Both the position numbers and the translations under genes were made by a program. This document shows positions 1-12,309 of a stretch of 64,000 nucleotides of DNA, one piece after another. Within the stretch, counting starts at the first letter, position 1. Every line of letters starts with the position of its first letter. The notes under the pieces were generated by a model. The model did no database searches, was not told where the DNA came from, and saw only the letters and a list, made by a program, of their open reading frames with translations. Source of the stretch: Paulownia fortunei (lineage: Eukaryota > Streptophyta > Magnoliopsida > Lamiales > Paulowniaceae); assembly GCA_019321725.1 (NCBI GenBank), contig CM033107.1, positions 19,149,445 through 19,213,444 of the forward strand. The letters are read 5' to 3'.

Positions 1-45
1 TCAATCATTGCTTTTAAGGGTAATCGTACAAATGTATCCTTTCTG

Positions 46-403
46 AACTTCTATATGGAATTCTGTTTCGGAATGAAATGGGACCATAAATTTAAGATGG
101 GGGAATACTCAGAATTTTAAGCCTGCTTGGTTTCATTTTCAAAGGGATCTTTCTATTTTCTACTATTTGAAAATCTAAAAATACATTTGTTTTATTCATT
201 TTCATTAAAAATACAACTTAATTAAACTTTCATATGAAATTCTGTTTCAAAATGAAATAGGACCATAAATTTAAGATGGGGGAATACTGAAAACTTTAAG
301 CCCGTTTGGTTTCATTTTCAAAAGAATCTTTCTGTTTTCTACTATTTGAGACTCCAAAAATGCATTTGTTTTACTCATTTTAATTGAAAATACAACTTAA
401 TTT
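46..403. repeat. Imperfect tandem duplication, two 179-bp units
   Basis: Units 46-224 and 225-403 align along their whole length with scattered substitutions; both share, for example, TTCTGTTTC, GACCATAAATTTAAGATGGG and TTTCATTTTC. Each unit joins about 75 bp of flank to about 105 bp of the left end of the MITE-like element described next. The duplication therefore arose after that element inserted, or included its end. No coding potential. Confidence 0.8.
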
Positions 404-662
404 TATTTTTAAATTTATTTTCATACCTGTTAACATTTTACATCTTTTCATATAACCATCAGATTTATTTTTTAATTTACTCACATGTCACGTCTTTTCA
501 TGAAGAAAATATCATAAAATAAATATTTTCATTTTCACACATCTATAATTTACATAGAAACATAATTTATCCAATCATATTCATTTTTACATGAAAATCT
601 AGTAATAATATTTTCGACCTTGGAAATATTGAAAACATGAAAATGAGTTTGAAAATGAAATC
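296..662. mobile_element. MITE-like element, left and central part
   Basis: A left terminal repeat beginning near 299 (GCCCGTTTGGTTTCATTTTC) is matched in inverse orientation by GAAAATGAAATC at 651-662. The rest of the right terminal repeat resumes at 22385 after the copia insertion. The body is AT-rich and non-coding. A diverged second copy at 56725-57062 has the same order of blocks and also ends in AAAATCAAACGATCCC. The superfamily is not certain: the terminal repeat resembles hAT or other MITE termini, but the flanking duplication cannot be read because of the tandem duplication on the left. Confidence 0.6.
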
Positions 663-1518
663 TGTTAATATCAGAAAGTTGACATTTATGGAAGCTAACA
701 AAATTTACAGTAGACAGGTGTTGCAAGAAATTTTGTGATGGATGTTGCAACATTGTCGGAACAGAATGTGATTAATTAATTATTTTAACTACTTATAATT
801 AATCTATGCATGTTTCCATAATTCATGAATTTTTGAAATATTTATTTTATGTATTATGTTAAAGCACATGTGTGTTAAATGTGTAGAAATTAAAGATATT
901 TTTGATTTATTTTGATAAGATAGGAACAAGATTTGCCAGATCTTTCTGATAAGACAACATATCAAAGAATCAATCATTTTTAGATATGCAGGAATCAAGA
1001 CCTAATTTCAAGATGATTTGTACTGGAATAAATGTGTTGCATATACTAAGTCTCTACACTAAAGAAACCGAGTGGATGAACTATATAGTGCTACAAAAGT
1101 GATTCAAGTGAGACGGTATACTCATATACATTCTATAGGAGAAGAAGGTGAAAGATTTTCGAGAGATGACCGCATTAGCCATCTAAAGAAGTTTATAGTT
1201 TGAGAGAGTCCAGTAGTACTGCTTAAAATCAAGAGAAGTTTGCAGGAATAACTAATTAGTAGAATGCATATGATGGTCTTCATTTAAAAAGGGAGTCTTT
1301 AAATTGATTTAATTTCATATATTGTATTATGTAAATTGTTAATTAGCGAATTATTTCTTGCTTTGGGCATGGTCTCGTGTATGTAGAGTACTTTATACTT
1401 TAAGCACGTAAAACTCCTGGTGTTATTTTTTTATTTCAGCTGCGTATTCTATCTAGATATTATAACACTTTTTATAGTATTAAGGATTTTAAGAAAAAAT
1501 AGGCAACTGTTTATTTCA
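663..1518 (+). repeat. 5' LTR of the Sirevirus-like element
   Basis: Begins TGTTAATATCAG and ends ...TTTCA just before the primer site. It matches 21522-22384 throughout, with many substitutions, which suggests an old insertion. It contains a GTTGCAAC palindrome at 744-751. A 5' TG and 3' CA frame the repeat. Confidence 0.88.
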
Positions 1519-1536
1519 ATTAGCATTAAGAGCAGG
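1519..1536 (+). other. Primer binding site, decayed tRNA-iMet type
   Basis: ATTAGCATTAAGAGCAGG directly follows the LTR and aligns with the usual plant iMet primer site (TTGGTATCAGAGC) with a few transitions and one inserted base. The position fixes the LTR end at 1518. Confidence 0.72.
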
Positions 1537-1581
1537 TCACTAAAACTAATTATGAGATTATGATTTTTATCTATTGCAAGC

Positions 1582-2365
1582 ATGGAACAACTATATGAAG
1601 GAAGTTTAGTGTCACGTCCTCCATTACTTAATGGATCTAATTACTCTTATTAGAAAGCCAAAATGAGGGCATTCATCAAGTTACTTGATGAACGAGCATG
1701 GAAGTTAGTCTTGACAGGATGGAAGCATCCAACAAAAACTATTGAAGAAGATGAGGTCCTCAAATTTAAAATGGAGTGGTCTACAGCAGAGGATCAAGTG
1801 GCTAATTTCAACTCAAAGGCACTAAATGCCATATTTAGTGCAGTTGATGAGAATCAATTCTAACTGATCTCTATATGTGAATCTGTTAAAGAAGCGTGGG
1901 ATGTTTACAAATTACATATAAAGAAAGGCTGTAAGAATGTCTAAACTTCATATTCTTGCCACTAGGTATGACATCTAAGAATACAAGAAAATGAAATAAT
2001 TATTGAATTCAGTGCTAAATTATATGATATTGCTAATAAAGCACATGCTTTAGGAGAAAAATACTCTGATTTTAAACTTGTTAGGAAAGTTTTGATATCA
2101 GTTTTCCAGAGAGATTTGCATATAAAGTAACTGTTATTGAGGAGGTTAGGTATGTTACAACACTAAGGTTAGATAAAATTATGGGGACACTGCAAACCTT
2201 TAGAATGAATTTGAATCAAAATAAAAGAGAAAAGAACAAAAAGAGTTGCATTAGAGGCTAGAGCCATTACATTAGAACATGAGAAAGATCATGAGGATAG
2301 TGATGATATGAATAATTCACTTGATTTACTCACCAAGAACTTTGGAAAATTTCTAAACCAAACAT
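1582..2365 (+). pseudogene. gag of the Sirevirus-like element, N-terminal part
   Basis: From ATG 1582 the frame reads as a copia gag start: MEQLYEGS, then PPLLNGSNY, then KAKMRAFIKLLDERAW. A stop (TAG, 1651-1653) replaces the Trp normally found before the KAKMRAF block, consistent with a G-to-A change. A second stop lies at 1861-1863. Family-like sequence continues beyond it (ESVKEAWD, then EKYSDFKLVRKVL), with further frame breaks to about 2360, where the reading is cut by unrelated inverted-repeat sequence. In the family this protein forms the capsid of cytoplasmic virus-like particles; this copy cannot. Confidence 0.85.
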
Positions 2366-5015
2366 AGCTATATAGCATGGCCACGTATATGATGGTGATC
2401 ATAGAATATTCTTCTATGACTTTGGTCTTAAATCAGTTCTAAGTTGAGAGCTTTTTGAGATGGGACATTGAATAGACCAATAAACTCGCGCATACAACGC
2501 ATGCTTGCATGAGGAGAATGTCTCACTCCATTGGCATTGGTGTAGTGATGCTAGTGAATGTATACGGGTGCTTATTAGAGAACAAGTTCACTAAATAGGC
2601 CTACTAAAAATTCTTAATTGGAAACTTGTTTATCGAAATAAGAATTTTCATGTTACAATATTATTTGTCAGAATAAGTGAATCTCCTATATTTTCATAGT
2701 TCATTACTCAAAAGTCCTTGGCCATGACATGATGAATGTTAGACAGGGATTTTCTAACGATTCACCATGAGTCATTAAAACTTGAAATGGAATCATAGTT
2801 ATTGAGCAATTAGAGTTTCGACTATTAATCCAAGCCCTAAACTCAATCAAGAGATTAGTTTACGGAAAGATCTTATGTGTGTGATATTCGTAATTAAAAT
2901 AGGTTCACTCGATATTTCACCTATGTCTAGGTAGTCATGATACACTTGCTAGGTGTTTTTCATGACTTGTGAGGTTCTTGAAATTAAGAAATTAATTTCA
3001 AGTTAATTAATTAATTAAAATAATTATTATTATTCATATGTTGCAAATATTGCTAGCCCACTGCTAGCTTAGTTGTGAACCTAAAGGGTCACACATAATT
3101 TGAGATGGAATAGTTCTAACTTAAATTAATCAAAGGAGTTAGATCTAATTAATTAATAGAGATTAGTTAATTGGCACTTAAATTAATTCAATGAGTTGAA
3201 TGAACTATTAATTAAATAATTAGATTATTTAATTAGATCTAATAAGATTAGGAAGCTCAATTGGAGTAAAATAATTATTTGATTGGATCAAATTAAATTG
3301 TATAGTCCATAAATTAACTTAATTATTAAATTATTTTATTTAATTAAATAATTGGATTATTTATTGGGCCTAATTTGATTAGTGGGTTATATGGAATTAA
3401 TTAAATTTAATTTAATTAAAATAATTAATTGAATTAATTGTGAGATTTATTTTAAAATCCCAGTCCAATTCAAGAGGGCCCATTAGGAGAGACTTATGAA
3501 GGTGACTAAAAAAGGATAGAAACTCATAAGTTTGGAAGTCTTTGAACACCCTAAATATTTTTGGAAGATATGAAGGGACAAAGTTGAAGAATTTTGGATA
3601 AACTAAAATATCTTTCAACTAATCAAAAGGAAACCAAAAATATCAAGAGTGAGATTCTTGGAATTTTTTATTCTCCTATTCATACCTAAAGGGCCAAAAT
3701 TTAGAGGCTAATTTTAACCCTCTAATTTTCAGCCATGTAGAGAGAGAAAGAGAAGAAAAATTAGTTTCTTCCTTCAAGTATTAATTCTTTTATCACAAGT
3801 TGATAACCAAAATTAATATTCTCTATACACACTCCATAAACATGTTATAAAAGAAATCCAAATTGCTAGTAAAATTCTAATTTTGTGTTCTTACTCAAAG
3901 TGCAGACAACTTTATATAGGAAACGCGTGGATCCCTGTGAACTGAATTCAGAAAAGGAGCTAGCAATTGGTTGCTTGAATCCCTACGACAGTCGGAGTGT
4001 ACAAATTGTATAAATCAAAACTTTATTTATTTTATAACACTATTGGAAATTATGAAATAGTTAGAAATCGCATTGGATTAGGGGTATTGCTATAATTCTT
4101 ATGCATAATATTTTTTAATTTTTAATTTTTAATTTTCCACTACACATACTGCTGACAACACGCTAGTGTGCTATGCATGGTGGACAAGAAGAAAGATCAA
4201 GATGGAGAATTAAGAGAAGGCCCATGAATATATGAGATATATTCATGTAAATGAAAATTAGTTTCTATTTTCATTATATTACCCTTAGACTGACCTAAAT
4301 CCATTTTTGGCTCGAATGGATCACATAGGATTGGCCCATGATAGTCCAAGTTATGTATGTATTAGATGCATGCACAGGATTTATTTGATGTCTTCATATG
4401 ATATGCTTACCATCAACTGAACGCAAACATATTAAATAAACTAAAATTACAAGTGATGAGGTCTTGGTTAAAATAAATAACCCCGCTTGAATTAAAATCA
4501 AGTAAAGAAATTTTAAAATTTTGATTTCAAGCAAATATGGATAAAATTGGGCTGGACCCAATAATCCATGCCTACCATAAAAAATAGATGACATGATGAT
4601 TTTACTTTACTTTGTCATTGGTCATGAGTCATGGAATGACTCTGTAATGGAAAATACGATCTCTACTAAGCATGGCGATGCCCATGGGATAGACTCATCT
4701 CTACATTGGCCATGAGTCATGGAACATTTTGATGCTCCATCTATATACAGGTTTGATAGGTCATGCTTGACACTTAGTACTATATGGCCTCATAAAATTG
4801 GGGTATATGAAAAAAAGTGAGGTAAAATATCTTGAGGGTTTTATGGAGATGCAATCGTTAAAAGTTAACTATCTTTCAATATATTTTATTGGCTCATGAA
4901 ATTGGGACATACGACATCTTGATAGGGCCTCAAGCCTACTAGGAAATAAGATTTTCCAAATTGCCATTAGGGGTAATGAAATTCGAATAAAATAGTAGGA
5001 GAAAAACCTAGTCTT
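2366..5015 (+). mobile_element. Inverted, truncated fragment of an LTR element related to the nested copia
   Basis: The plus strand here matches the reverse complement of the nested element at 6662-14574. Positions 2366-3100 match its LTR (about 7780-8660) and 4200-5005 match its leader (about 10550-11330), as in the shared blocks TCCTTGGCCA, GTTATTGAGC and CATGAGTCATGG. Positions 3430-4150 have no obvious counterpart, so the parent belongs to a related but distinct family. The outer LTR end is missing. No gene is recognisable; short ORFs inside are chance. The fragment interrupts gag. Confidence 0.7.
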
Positions 5016-5620
5016 AAAGATATTCAACACAAGTACCAAGAAGTGTTTCAAAAATAGCTTAAAGTGTGTAAAACTAATTAAAGGCCTGAGAAAAAGATTG
5101 TTATCTTGACAAAGGAGAATTACGTACTTAAAGCTAATGTGATTAGATTTGAACCCTTGCCACTAAAAAGAAACATGAACTTGATAGGGTCAAGAATGAT
5201 CTTGAGAACACAATGAAGTCAGTAAGAAAATCGATTCTGGAACTTCTTAATTGGATGAAATTCTCTCAATAGGACAATAAAGTGGAAACTGAGCTGGATT
5301 AAGATATACAAGTAGAGAATTGCAAATCACATATAAAAGTTGTAAAATAGTTTTTATAAAGAAGATTATTCATTTGAATCAGTGTTTGAATCAACCAAGA
5401 AATTTTGGTCAAAAAGACAGAGACCTAAATCTAAAAGATTTATCCTTACTTGTCATTATGGTCGAATATCTTGGCATATTAGATTTAAATGTTTTAAATA
5501 TAAAAAACTTTGCTCATTGGTATTAGAACTAATTCAATGTTTTCTAGAGTGTTGCAACATCCTACAAAGAACACTCTCAATATTAAGATTGATTTGAAAA
5601 ATGAATCTAATCATAGAATT
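5016..5620 (+). pseudogene. gag C-terminal part with decayed zinc knuckle
   Basis: Several frames show Sirevirus-type gag C-terminal sequence, including KKIVILTKENYVLKANVI at about 5090-5140. At 5451-5492 is a CCHC zinc-knuckle relic (CHYGRISWHIRFKC) whose second Cys codon is missing and whose Gly before His has become Trp. Frameshifts separate the pieces. In the family the knuckle binds packaged RNA. A GTTGCAAC motif lies at 5551-5558. Confidence 0.72.
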
Positions 5621-6050
5621 TGGATCAGAAAAATTGATCTTGCATGTCATGTGGCACATACTTCTTTAAAGGCTAACATCATTGAATCTAGGTATACTGA
5701 TAATGGATGCTCTAGACATATGAAAGGTGATAGAGTAAAGTTAAGGGACTATCAAAACCAAAAAAAAGTTCATGTTACTTTGGAGATAGAATTAGAGGAC
5801 GACTACTTGAAAATAGGGTACTGAATATGGATGGACCTCCAACACTGGAAAATGTTTCACATGTTGAAGGGTTAAAGGCTAATTTGATTAGTATTAGTCA
5901 ACTGTGTGATCATAATTTGTTTGTCAAATTTAATAAGAAACCATATCAAGTTTGTTATGATTATAATAAATATATTTTAACATGATGGAAATCATCTGAC
6001 AATTGTTATATGTTGTAACATCGATTGACGTGTTACAACACCCTAACTAA
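5621..6050 (+). pseudogene. Aspartic protease remnant of the Sirevirus-like element
   Basis: The open frame 5510-5824 contains YTDNGCSRHMKGDR. This corresponds to the copia protease motif in which Asp-Ser-Gly-Cys precedes SRHMTG. The catalytic Asp codon is at 5699-5701; the neighbouring Ser is replaced by Asn. Sequence typical of the protease-integrase linker (ENVSHVEGLKANLISISQLC-like) continues past the stop at 5822 to about 5915. The family enzyme matures the polyprotein; here it is disrupted. Confidence 0.75.
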
Positions 6051-6054
6051 TAAA

Positions 6055-6661
6055 ATTGAACTCTAGCACCAGAAACTGGGACATCTGAATTTTTGAAGTC
6101 TATACAAACTGATTAATACAGGTACAATCCGAAGAGTGCCAAAGCTTAGCAAGAAAAACTCAAATGTTTGTGGACCATGTCAATTTAGAAAGCAAATAAT
6201 GGAATCATATAAGGTGTTGAAACATACTGCTATAACACGTTGTCTTGAACTCTTGCACATTAACCTTATGGGACCAATGCAGGTGGAAAGTATTGGTGGT
6301 AAGAAGTATGATTTCGCTTGTGTTGATGATTTTTCAAGGTTTGAATGGATTGATTTTATCAATGAAAAATCATAGATATTCATAATTTTTAAAAGGCTTT
6401 ATGATAGACTTAAAAATGAAAAAAACATGTAAAATTGTTAGAATAAGAAGTGACCAGGGAAAAGAGTTTGAGAATTCCGTCTTTTCAAATTACTGTGATA
6501 AATATGGTATTTTTCATGAGTTCTCCACACCTAAAACACCATAACAAAATAGTGTTGTAGAAAGGAAAAATAGAATACTTCACAAAATGGCTCGTGTGAT
6601 GTTAAATTCCAAGAAATTTTCAAGGAGATTGTGGGCAGAAGCATTAAGCACGACATATTAC
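6055..6661 (+). pseudogene. GAG-pre-integrase and integrase, 5' part
   Basis: A GAG-pre-integrase His-Cys region (HQKLGHLNF near 6070, VCGPCQFRKQ near 6165) leads into the integrase core. The first catalytic Asp of the HxDLxGP motif is Asn here (INLMGPM, codon 6262-6264). The second block, RIRSDQGKEFEN at about 6440-6475, keeps its Asp, and VVERKNR keeps the Glu. Frame breaks occur at 6373 and near 6430. The reading is cut exactly at the ATTAC target site of the nested element and resumes at 14575. The enzyme would insert cDNA; this copy lacks a catalytic residue. Confidence 0.86.
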
Positions 6662-8792
6662 TATTGGGTTCGCGTGATCCCGAAAAATGTATACACAATG
6701 GTATTTAAATTTAAAAAAAAATAAAAACAAATATTACATCACATGTAATTAAAATTGAATTCTAAAACCCTTTCGCGATTACTCGATTGTACATTTTCTA
6801 ATAATTGAAGTAAGAAGGTTTCAAAAATCATTACCTTGAGTTGCACTCTGGCTGATGTAGGGATTAAAATGATGTAAATAGTTATCTCAACATGAATGAA
6901 TCTCCAAGTTCTTCAATTCAAACCCCTTTGATTGAAAACTGATTCACTTCTAAGATCCCAATTATTATCCCTCTAACGGTATCCACACATTGGATGCCCA
7001 CTCGTAATTGAATCATATGCTAGTAGTTTTTGATTCGATGATTTCATCCTAGAATGACTTTATTTGGAACAAGATCACACTAACAGATAGTGTTTTAGGT
7101 ATTTAATTTAATTCTTAATTCAGCAATTGAATGAAAAATTAAACTAGTTAAAAGGTTGGCGAACTTTTGGAGATTGAAGGGGAAAAAAAGGATGATTTTT
7201 TTGGAGATGAAGAAAATCATTTTTCTTTAATAGAGAGGGGCTGTTTTTTTCATGTATTTCCAGCAAAAATCTGTAGTAAAAATCCCCCAAAAATGTCCAA
7301 AAAAAATTGCCAATAAAGGCCACCACAAGTAATTTTCGTGTAGGACTCTTCTTCTTTTCTAATCTCCAACTCTTTTAGTAAGTTTCCTTGTCTCATAAGG
7401 ACTTTTCTTTTTCTTTACTATCTCTTAGAAATTGAATTCTCAATTCAATTTTCTAATGAGCTTCGTACAAGCCCACACCTAATGAGCCTGGGCCTAAATA
7501 ATCAATTTGATCCTAATTTAATTGATCCAATCAATTAAATTAATTTATTTAATTAATTAGGCCTATCTTAATTAATTGATTCAATCAATTAATTAAATGT
7601 TCCAATTGGGCTCCCTAATCTAATTAGCTCTAATCAATTAATTTAATTAATTAATTGAATTAATTCTATACTTGAATTAATTTATGCCTCATTAATTAAT
7701 CACGTTAATTAATTTAATCCAACACTTGGATTAATTTATAGGCTAGAAATGGACTTGTCCAAGTTTGGTATGTGACCTGAGGTTCACTCTAAGCTACCCG
7801 TAGACTCATAACTCTTGTGACTTAGTTGAATAAATAATTATTTTGATTAATTCTCTTGGAATTAACCCATTAATTCCAAGAACCCACAAGTCATGGGAAG
7901 CACCTAACAATGCATCATGACTCCTAGTTTTAGGTGAATGTGCGAACCTATTCTAATTACAAATACCATGCAAGTACGGTCATTTCGTCATCTAATCTCC
8001 CGATTGAGTATAGGACATGGATGTTTAGTCGAAACCCCATTAGCTCAATAACTATGCTTTCATTCTTAATAGCTTGACTCGATGATGAACAATTAAAAAA
8101 CCCTATGTCTAATTTCTATCCAACTTTGGCCAAGGATTTTAGAGTCAAAAACAGTGGAATACATAGAAGATTCATCTAGTTATCTATATATGACGAATCA
8201 TTTGTTGGTCACTCATTAATCTCTATACATATAGATGTTACAACCAACATAAACCTCATGTAATTGTCATGCAATTGAAAAATATATCAAAGTGCAATAT
8301 GTCATGCATAAGGTTACCATGGTGCCTCAAGTCCAAGGACTAATTCTTGCACTATCGTAATGAGAAAATTTTTGTTCGACAATAGAATATTTTCAATTGG
8401 GAATTTTCAAGTGGGGTAGTTTAGTTTATTTATTCCCCAACAAGCACCTATATACATACACTAGTGCGTCCACAATAATTTTCATGGAACGAGGCATCCT
8501 CCTTTTGAGGTTGCATCGTATGCGCGCAAGTTTAAATGGGATCAATGACGTCCCATCTTATTGATCCTTGACTTGGAACATTTTAAGACCACAGCCTTAG
8601 AAGTATATTCCACGATCACAATCATATGTGCGACCACACCCTATAGTTATGTGTGATCTAAGGACTTCATCTAATTCTTATGATAAATTTAAGATAAAGA
8701 TTGACATTTAAATGATATTAATATGAACAAGAATGATTCGCAAGAGTATAAGAATGACCAGATCAATTAGCTCATTGGACACTACTCTAACA
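6662..8792 (-). repeat. 3' LTR of nested copia (left copy)
   Basis: 2131 bp, plus-strand start TATTGGGTTCG (the other copy has TGTTGGGTTCG) and end ACTCTAACA. It aligns with 12712-14574 and carries extra AATT-rich sequence around 7490-7740 absent from the other copy, which explains the length difference. On the minus strand it starts TGTTAGAGTAGTG. No coding content; ORFs at 7144-7326 are chance. Confidence 0.88.
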
Positions 8793-9730
8793 ACCTACCA
8801 CCTGCCCTAGAGATAATTGCCCTCTTATTAAGGCACATCTTCCCCAAGATGTCCTTCATATACTTATCTAAAAGGTTAAATCGGTGAGTCTGCTATGTTT
8901 TCTGTCGAGGCAAATCTTTCCACGTTCTTCAATTTATATTTGCAGACCTATTTGCAGGTAATGGGAACCATTCCCACTAATGGCCCCACTAAGGTCAAAC
9001 CTTGTTGGAGTACATAGAGTTCATTTCGGATTGCATGGCATTTTAGCATTTTGCCATTTTTCAAATTGATGTCATACACCATTACTCCTTAGTTAGATCA
9101 ATATTCAAAAAAGATATCATCTTTATTACTCTCTAGTAAGAGGCTCTTATCGTATAAGTAGCCCCGAGATCTTTTCAGATCACATTGGAGGTTGTGTACT
9201 AGAAGTTTAAATAATTTTTTCATACACCATTGCCACTTATGAGACAATCTGTAGTTCTTGAACTGTTTCAAATTCTATGATCTAGCCATTTCTTTCTAAT
9301 AAAAATTCCTTCTTCTCAAGAAGGTCACGTCCCTAGAAAATAAACTCCTTTGTTCTTAGGAACCATAGAAATAACATCCTTTAGATTCCTTTAGATACCC
9401 CACAAATTTACATAAGCTAGATTCATATCCATCTTATCTCCCACTAATTACTTTAAAGAAGCAGGCCTATTTATACCCTTAGGTATGTATGCAATGAGTC
9501 TTTTACCACATCACATCTCATGTAATGTTTTCGGCACTGACTTAGATAATATCCTTACTTGATAAGAACATCGTCGATTCTAGGGTGAATTTCTAGAATG
9601 AAGGATAAAATATGTGAAACTCAACTTAGATTTACTTAAAGTGAGAATAAAATTCTCCATTAGATAATCAAGAACTTACCACTTTAGTATTCTCTTCCTC
9701 GATCACATCGATATTAATACTTTGGCAATT
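8793..9730 (-). pseudogene. Eroded 3' part of nested copia pol
   Basis: Next to the LTR, the reverse complement of 8793-8810 is purine-rich (GGGCAGGTGGTAGG) and is the likely polypurine tract. Beyond it the minus strand shows scattered short runs reminiscent of copia integrase C-terminal sequence but no continuous frame. No RT YVDD block was seen. Evidence for individual domains here is weak. Confidence 0.4.
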
Positions 9731-9734
9731 TAAT

Positions 9735-10022
9735 TCTCTACTTTATGTTTAAATTCTTTGAACCTTTTAAAGAATCTTATAATAATGAAGTAAGAATAGT
9801 TTGCTTGTATACTAACACTTAGTAGACTGGCTTACGTCCCTTTGGATCACATCCAAAGGCATGGTCTACTCCATTTGTCCCATAAATGGTGATTTGGTCA
9901 TGTTTTCCTAGGGATAAGATTTATAAGTTGGCACCTCATGCAAGTCCAAAAGGTCAAGCAAATGTACCATCTTATGAACTCTTTCTTTAGAGATATAACC
10001 TAATCTAGCTTGCCACAAGTAT
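9735..10022 (-). pseudogene. GAG-pre-integrase and integrase remnant of nested copia
   Basis: The reverse complement of about 9850-10022 reads LWQARLGYISKERVHKM followed by MTKSPFMGQ, the pattern of a copia GAG-pre-integrase domain (LWHxRLGHI, then GKMTKSPF), with in-frame stops. About 9735-9775 gives RFFKRFKEFKHKVEN, like the segment between the first and second integrase catalytic residues. This identifies the nested element as Ty1/copia and confirms minus-strand transcription. Confidence 0.72.
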
Positions 10023-10351
10023 ACACTGTTTTGATTATCTAATTCTTATATTACTTTGTTGATTATGTAGCATGGAATGTTGGGATTGTATAGTTCATTT
10101 GTCAATGTAACAAAGACAAATAATTAATGCTATCCTAATTTCATCCAGAGTTAAGTAAATCATTTCTATAGCCAATAAAACAACGCTTACTTTATTCTCA
10201 AGTTTAAGGATCAACCACTTGCAAAGATAGGATCATATTCGATAACCAATACCCAAGAAAAAATTTATCAATCTTAATGGTTGATATCAACAAAGTGTAA
10301 ACTTGAATTAAAACCCCTTCTAATTCAACTAAGTAATTCAATACTTTCTTT

Positions 10352-10393
10352 CCTCTTTTTATGCCCTAAATATCCACAATGGTGACAAACATA
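10352..10393 (-). pseudogene. gag zinc-knuckle remnant of nested copia
   Basis: The reverse complement encodes CHHCGYLGHKKR, matching the first three ligands of a CCHC knuckle (C-x2-C-x3-GH). The fourth Cys is not present in this frame. It lies upstream of the GAG-pre-integrase remnant in the element's own orientation, as expected for gag before pol. Confidence 0.6.
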
Positions 10394-10399
10394 TATATT

Positions 10400-11765
10400 G
10401 AGTTGGTAAGTTTTTTTGTTTGTCTAGATTGTCCTATATGGAATTACTAGCGATAACCATTATCCTATGCGAGATAGAAATTTAAGTATTCATTCAATTA
10501 ATATCCATTTATGATATAGTCTTTAATCATAAATATTTCTCACTATTTTATTCAAATCCCATCACCATCTAGATAAAAATTTGGGAAATCTAATTTCCAA
10601 GTGAGCTTAAGGTCCATCTAACCTTACCATACACCCTAATTTTATGAACCCATACGACAAAATTAAAAGGTATCTAACAACATTAGTAATTGCATCCCCA
10701 TGCAACCCTCAAGCTATTTTGTCTCACCTCTTCCTATATACCCTAATTTTATGAGCCCGTATAGTACTAAGTGTCAAGTATTACCCATCAAACATCCATG
10801 TATATGGAGCATCTAAATGTCCTATGACTCATGGCCAACGATAAAGACGAATCCACCCCGTGGGCATCTCAATGCTTAGTAGTGGTCACAGCTTGCCAAC
10901 ACTTAGCACATCCCATGACTCATAGCCAACGGACTAAACGTTGTAGCGTATCGGCATGCCACTACTTTTGATGGAAGGCATGGATGATTGGGTCCCACCT
11001 AATATAGCCTATTTATGCTTGATATCAAACCATTAAAGGTTCTCAACTTGAAACTTTTTCAAGTGAAGATCATACTACATTATTATACAGTGTCTCATCA
11101 TTTTCTTTTCTTGTTTATTTAATGTTCACTATCCTAACAATGACAAACATACATCATAAGGAAGTATTAAATAAACACAACATGTATTATATACATACTA
11201 AAATAAATAGATAATCATGCATCTTTAAGCCTATGCGATCCACTCGAACCAAAGTGGATCAAGGCCAATCTAAAGGTGATAATTAAAATGCAAATTGACC
11301 TATCTATTACATAAATGTATCTCATACATTCAGGGGCCTTGATTCCTCGCCTTTTCTCCAACTTTATTTAATATTCTTGTAATGTCCGCCAAATTACAAA
11401 ATGATTAACCTCACTACCTAATTCTACTCTCATTACATTTGTTAAAATTACAAGAAACCTTGGAACAATTCTAAATAGAGAAAGGTGAGACTCGCAGGTC
11501 TCATTTTAATTAAAATCTAAAAATAATCAATTATGCATAAAATTAAATCAATCACATTGGTCTAGACTCCATAATCATCCAACTAGCATGCTTAACATAC
11601 AGCATCACATAATAATAAAACCATATAAATTTACCAATTACGTTATGTGTAATTTCTTTCAAATTTGGGATTTTTATAAAAAATAAATTTTCAAAAATTA
11701 AAATTAATAATTAATTTAAAATAAAAAATTATAAACTTCACGTAACAATTACATAACGAGATAGG
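10400..11765 (-). other. Non-coding leader/gag region of nested copia
   Basis: No continuous coding frame. The reverse complement of about 10550-11330 matches 4200-5005, so this section is shared by two elements. It contains repeated CATGAGTCATGG-type blocks (10820, 10915). AT-rich up to the GC-rich minisatellite at 11766. Confidence 0.5.
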
Positions 11766-12292
11766 ATGTTGGGTGGCTGGGCAGCCCACCTGTCGGGTGC
11801 TATCTCCCGTACATCAGATGTCAACTGGCGACCCAGCGCTCGCACATCGGGTGCTGACTGGTCATCCAGCGCCCACACGTCGGGTGGCCGGGAAGCCCAC
11901 CCGACATCACACGTTGGGTGGTCGGCAGCCTATACATTAAGTGTCAATGGGCAACCCGGCGCCCGCACATCGGGTGACTGACAGCCCATCTGATGTCATA
12001 CATCAGGTGGTCGGGTGCCCGCATGTCGGGTGCAGACTTGTAACCCGGCACCCACATGTCAGGTACCAATGGACAACCCAGCACACACATGTCAGGTGGC
12101 TGATAGCCCACCCAACATCACACATCATGTGCTGACTGGCGACCCAGTGCCCGCACATTGGGTGGTCGGCAACCCACCCGAAGTCACACATCGAGTGGTC
12201 AGCAACCCATACATCAGGTGTCGATGGGCGACCCGACGCCTGCATATCGGGTGACCGATAGCCCACCCGACGTCACACGTCAGGTGGTTGGA
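11766..12292. repeat. GC-rich minisatellite with 278-bp higher-order period
   Basis: About 525 bp of GC-rich sequence in an AT-rich element, built from degenerate units around a CACATCGGGTG core alternating with AGCCCACCCGACRTCACAC. Longer blocks recur at 277-278 bp spacing: GTGCTGACTGG at 11851 and 12129, and GTGTCRATGGGC at 11941 and 12218. It lies 0.4-0.9 kb downstream of the primer site in the element's own orientation. ORFs on both strands are a by-product of the repeat. Confidence 0.88.
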
Positions 12293-12309
12293 AGCCTCTT
12301 TTTTTTTTT

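Noticed and set aside
12003..12266. 87-codon minus-strand ORF in the minisatellite
   Set aside because: Product of a repeat free of stops in several frames at once; both strands are open here.
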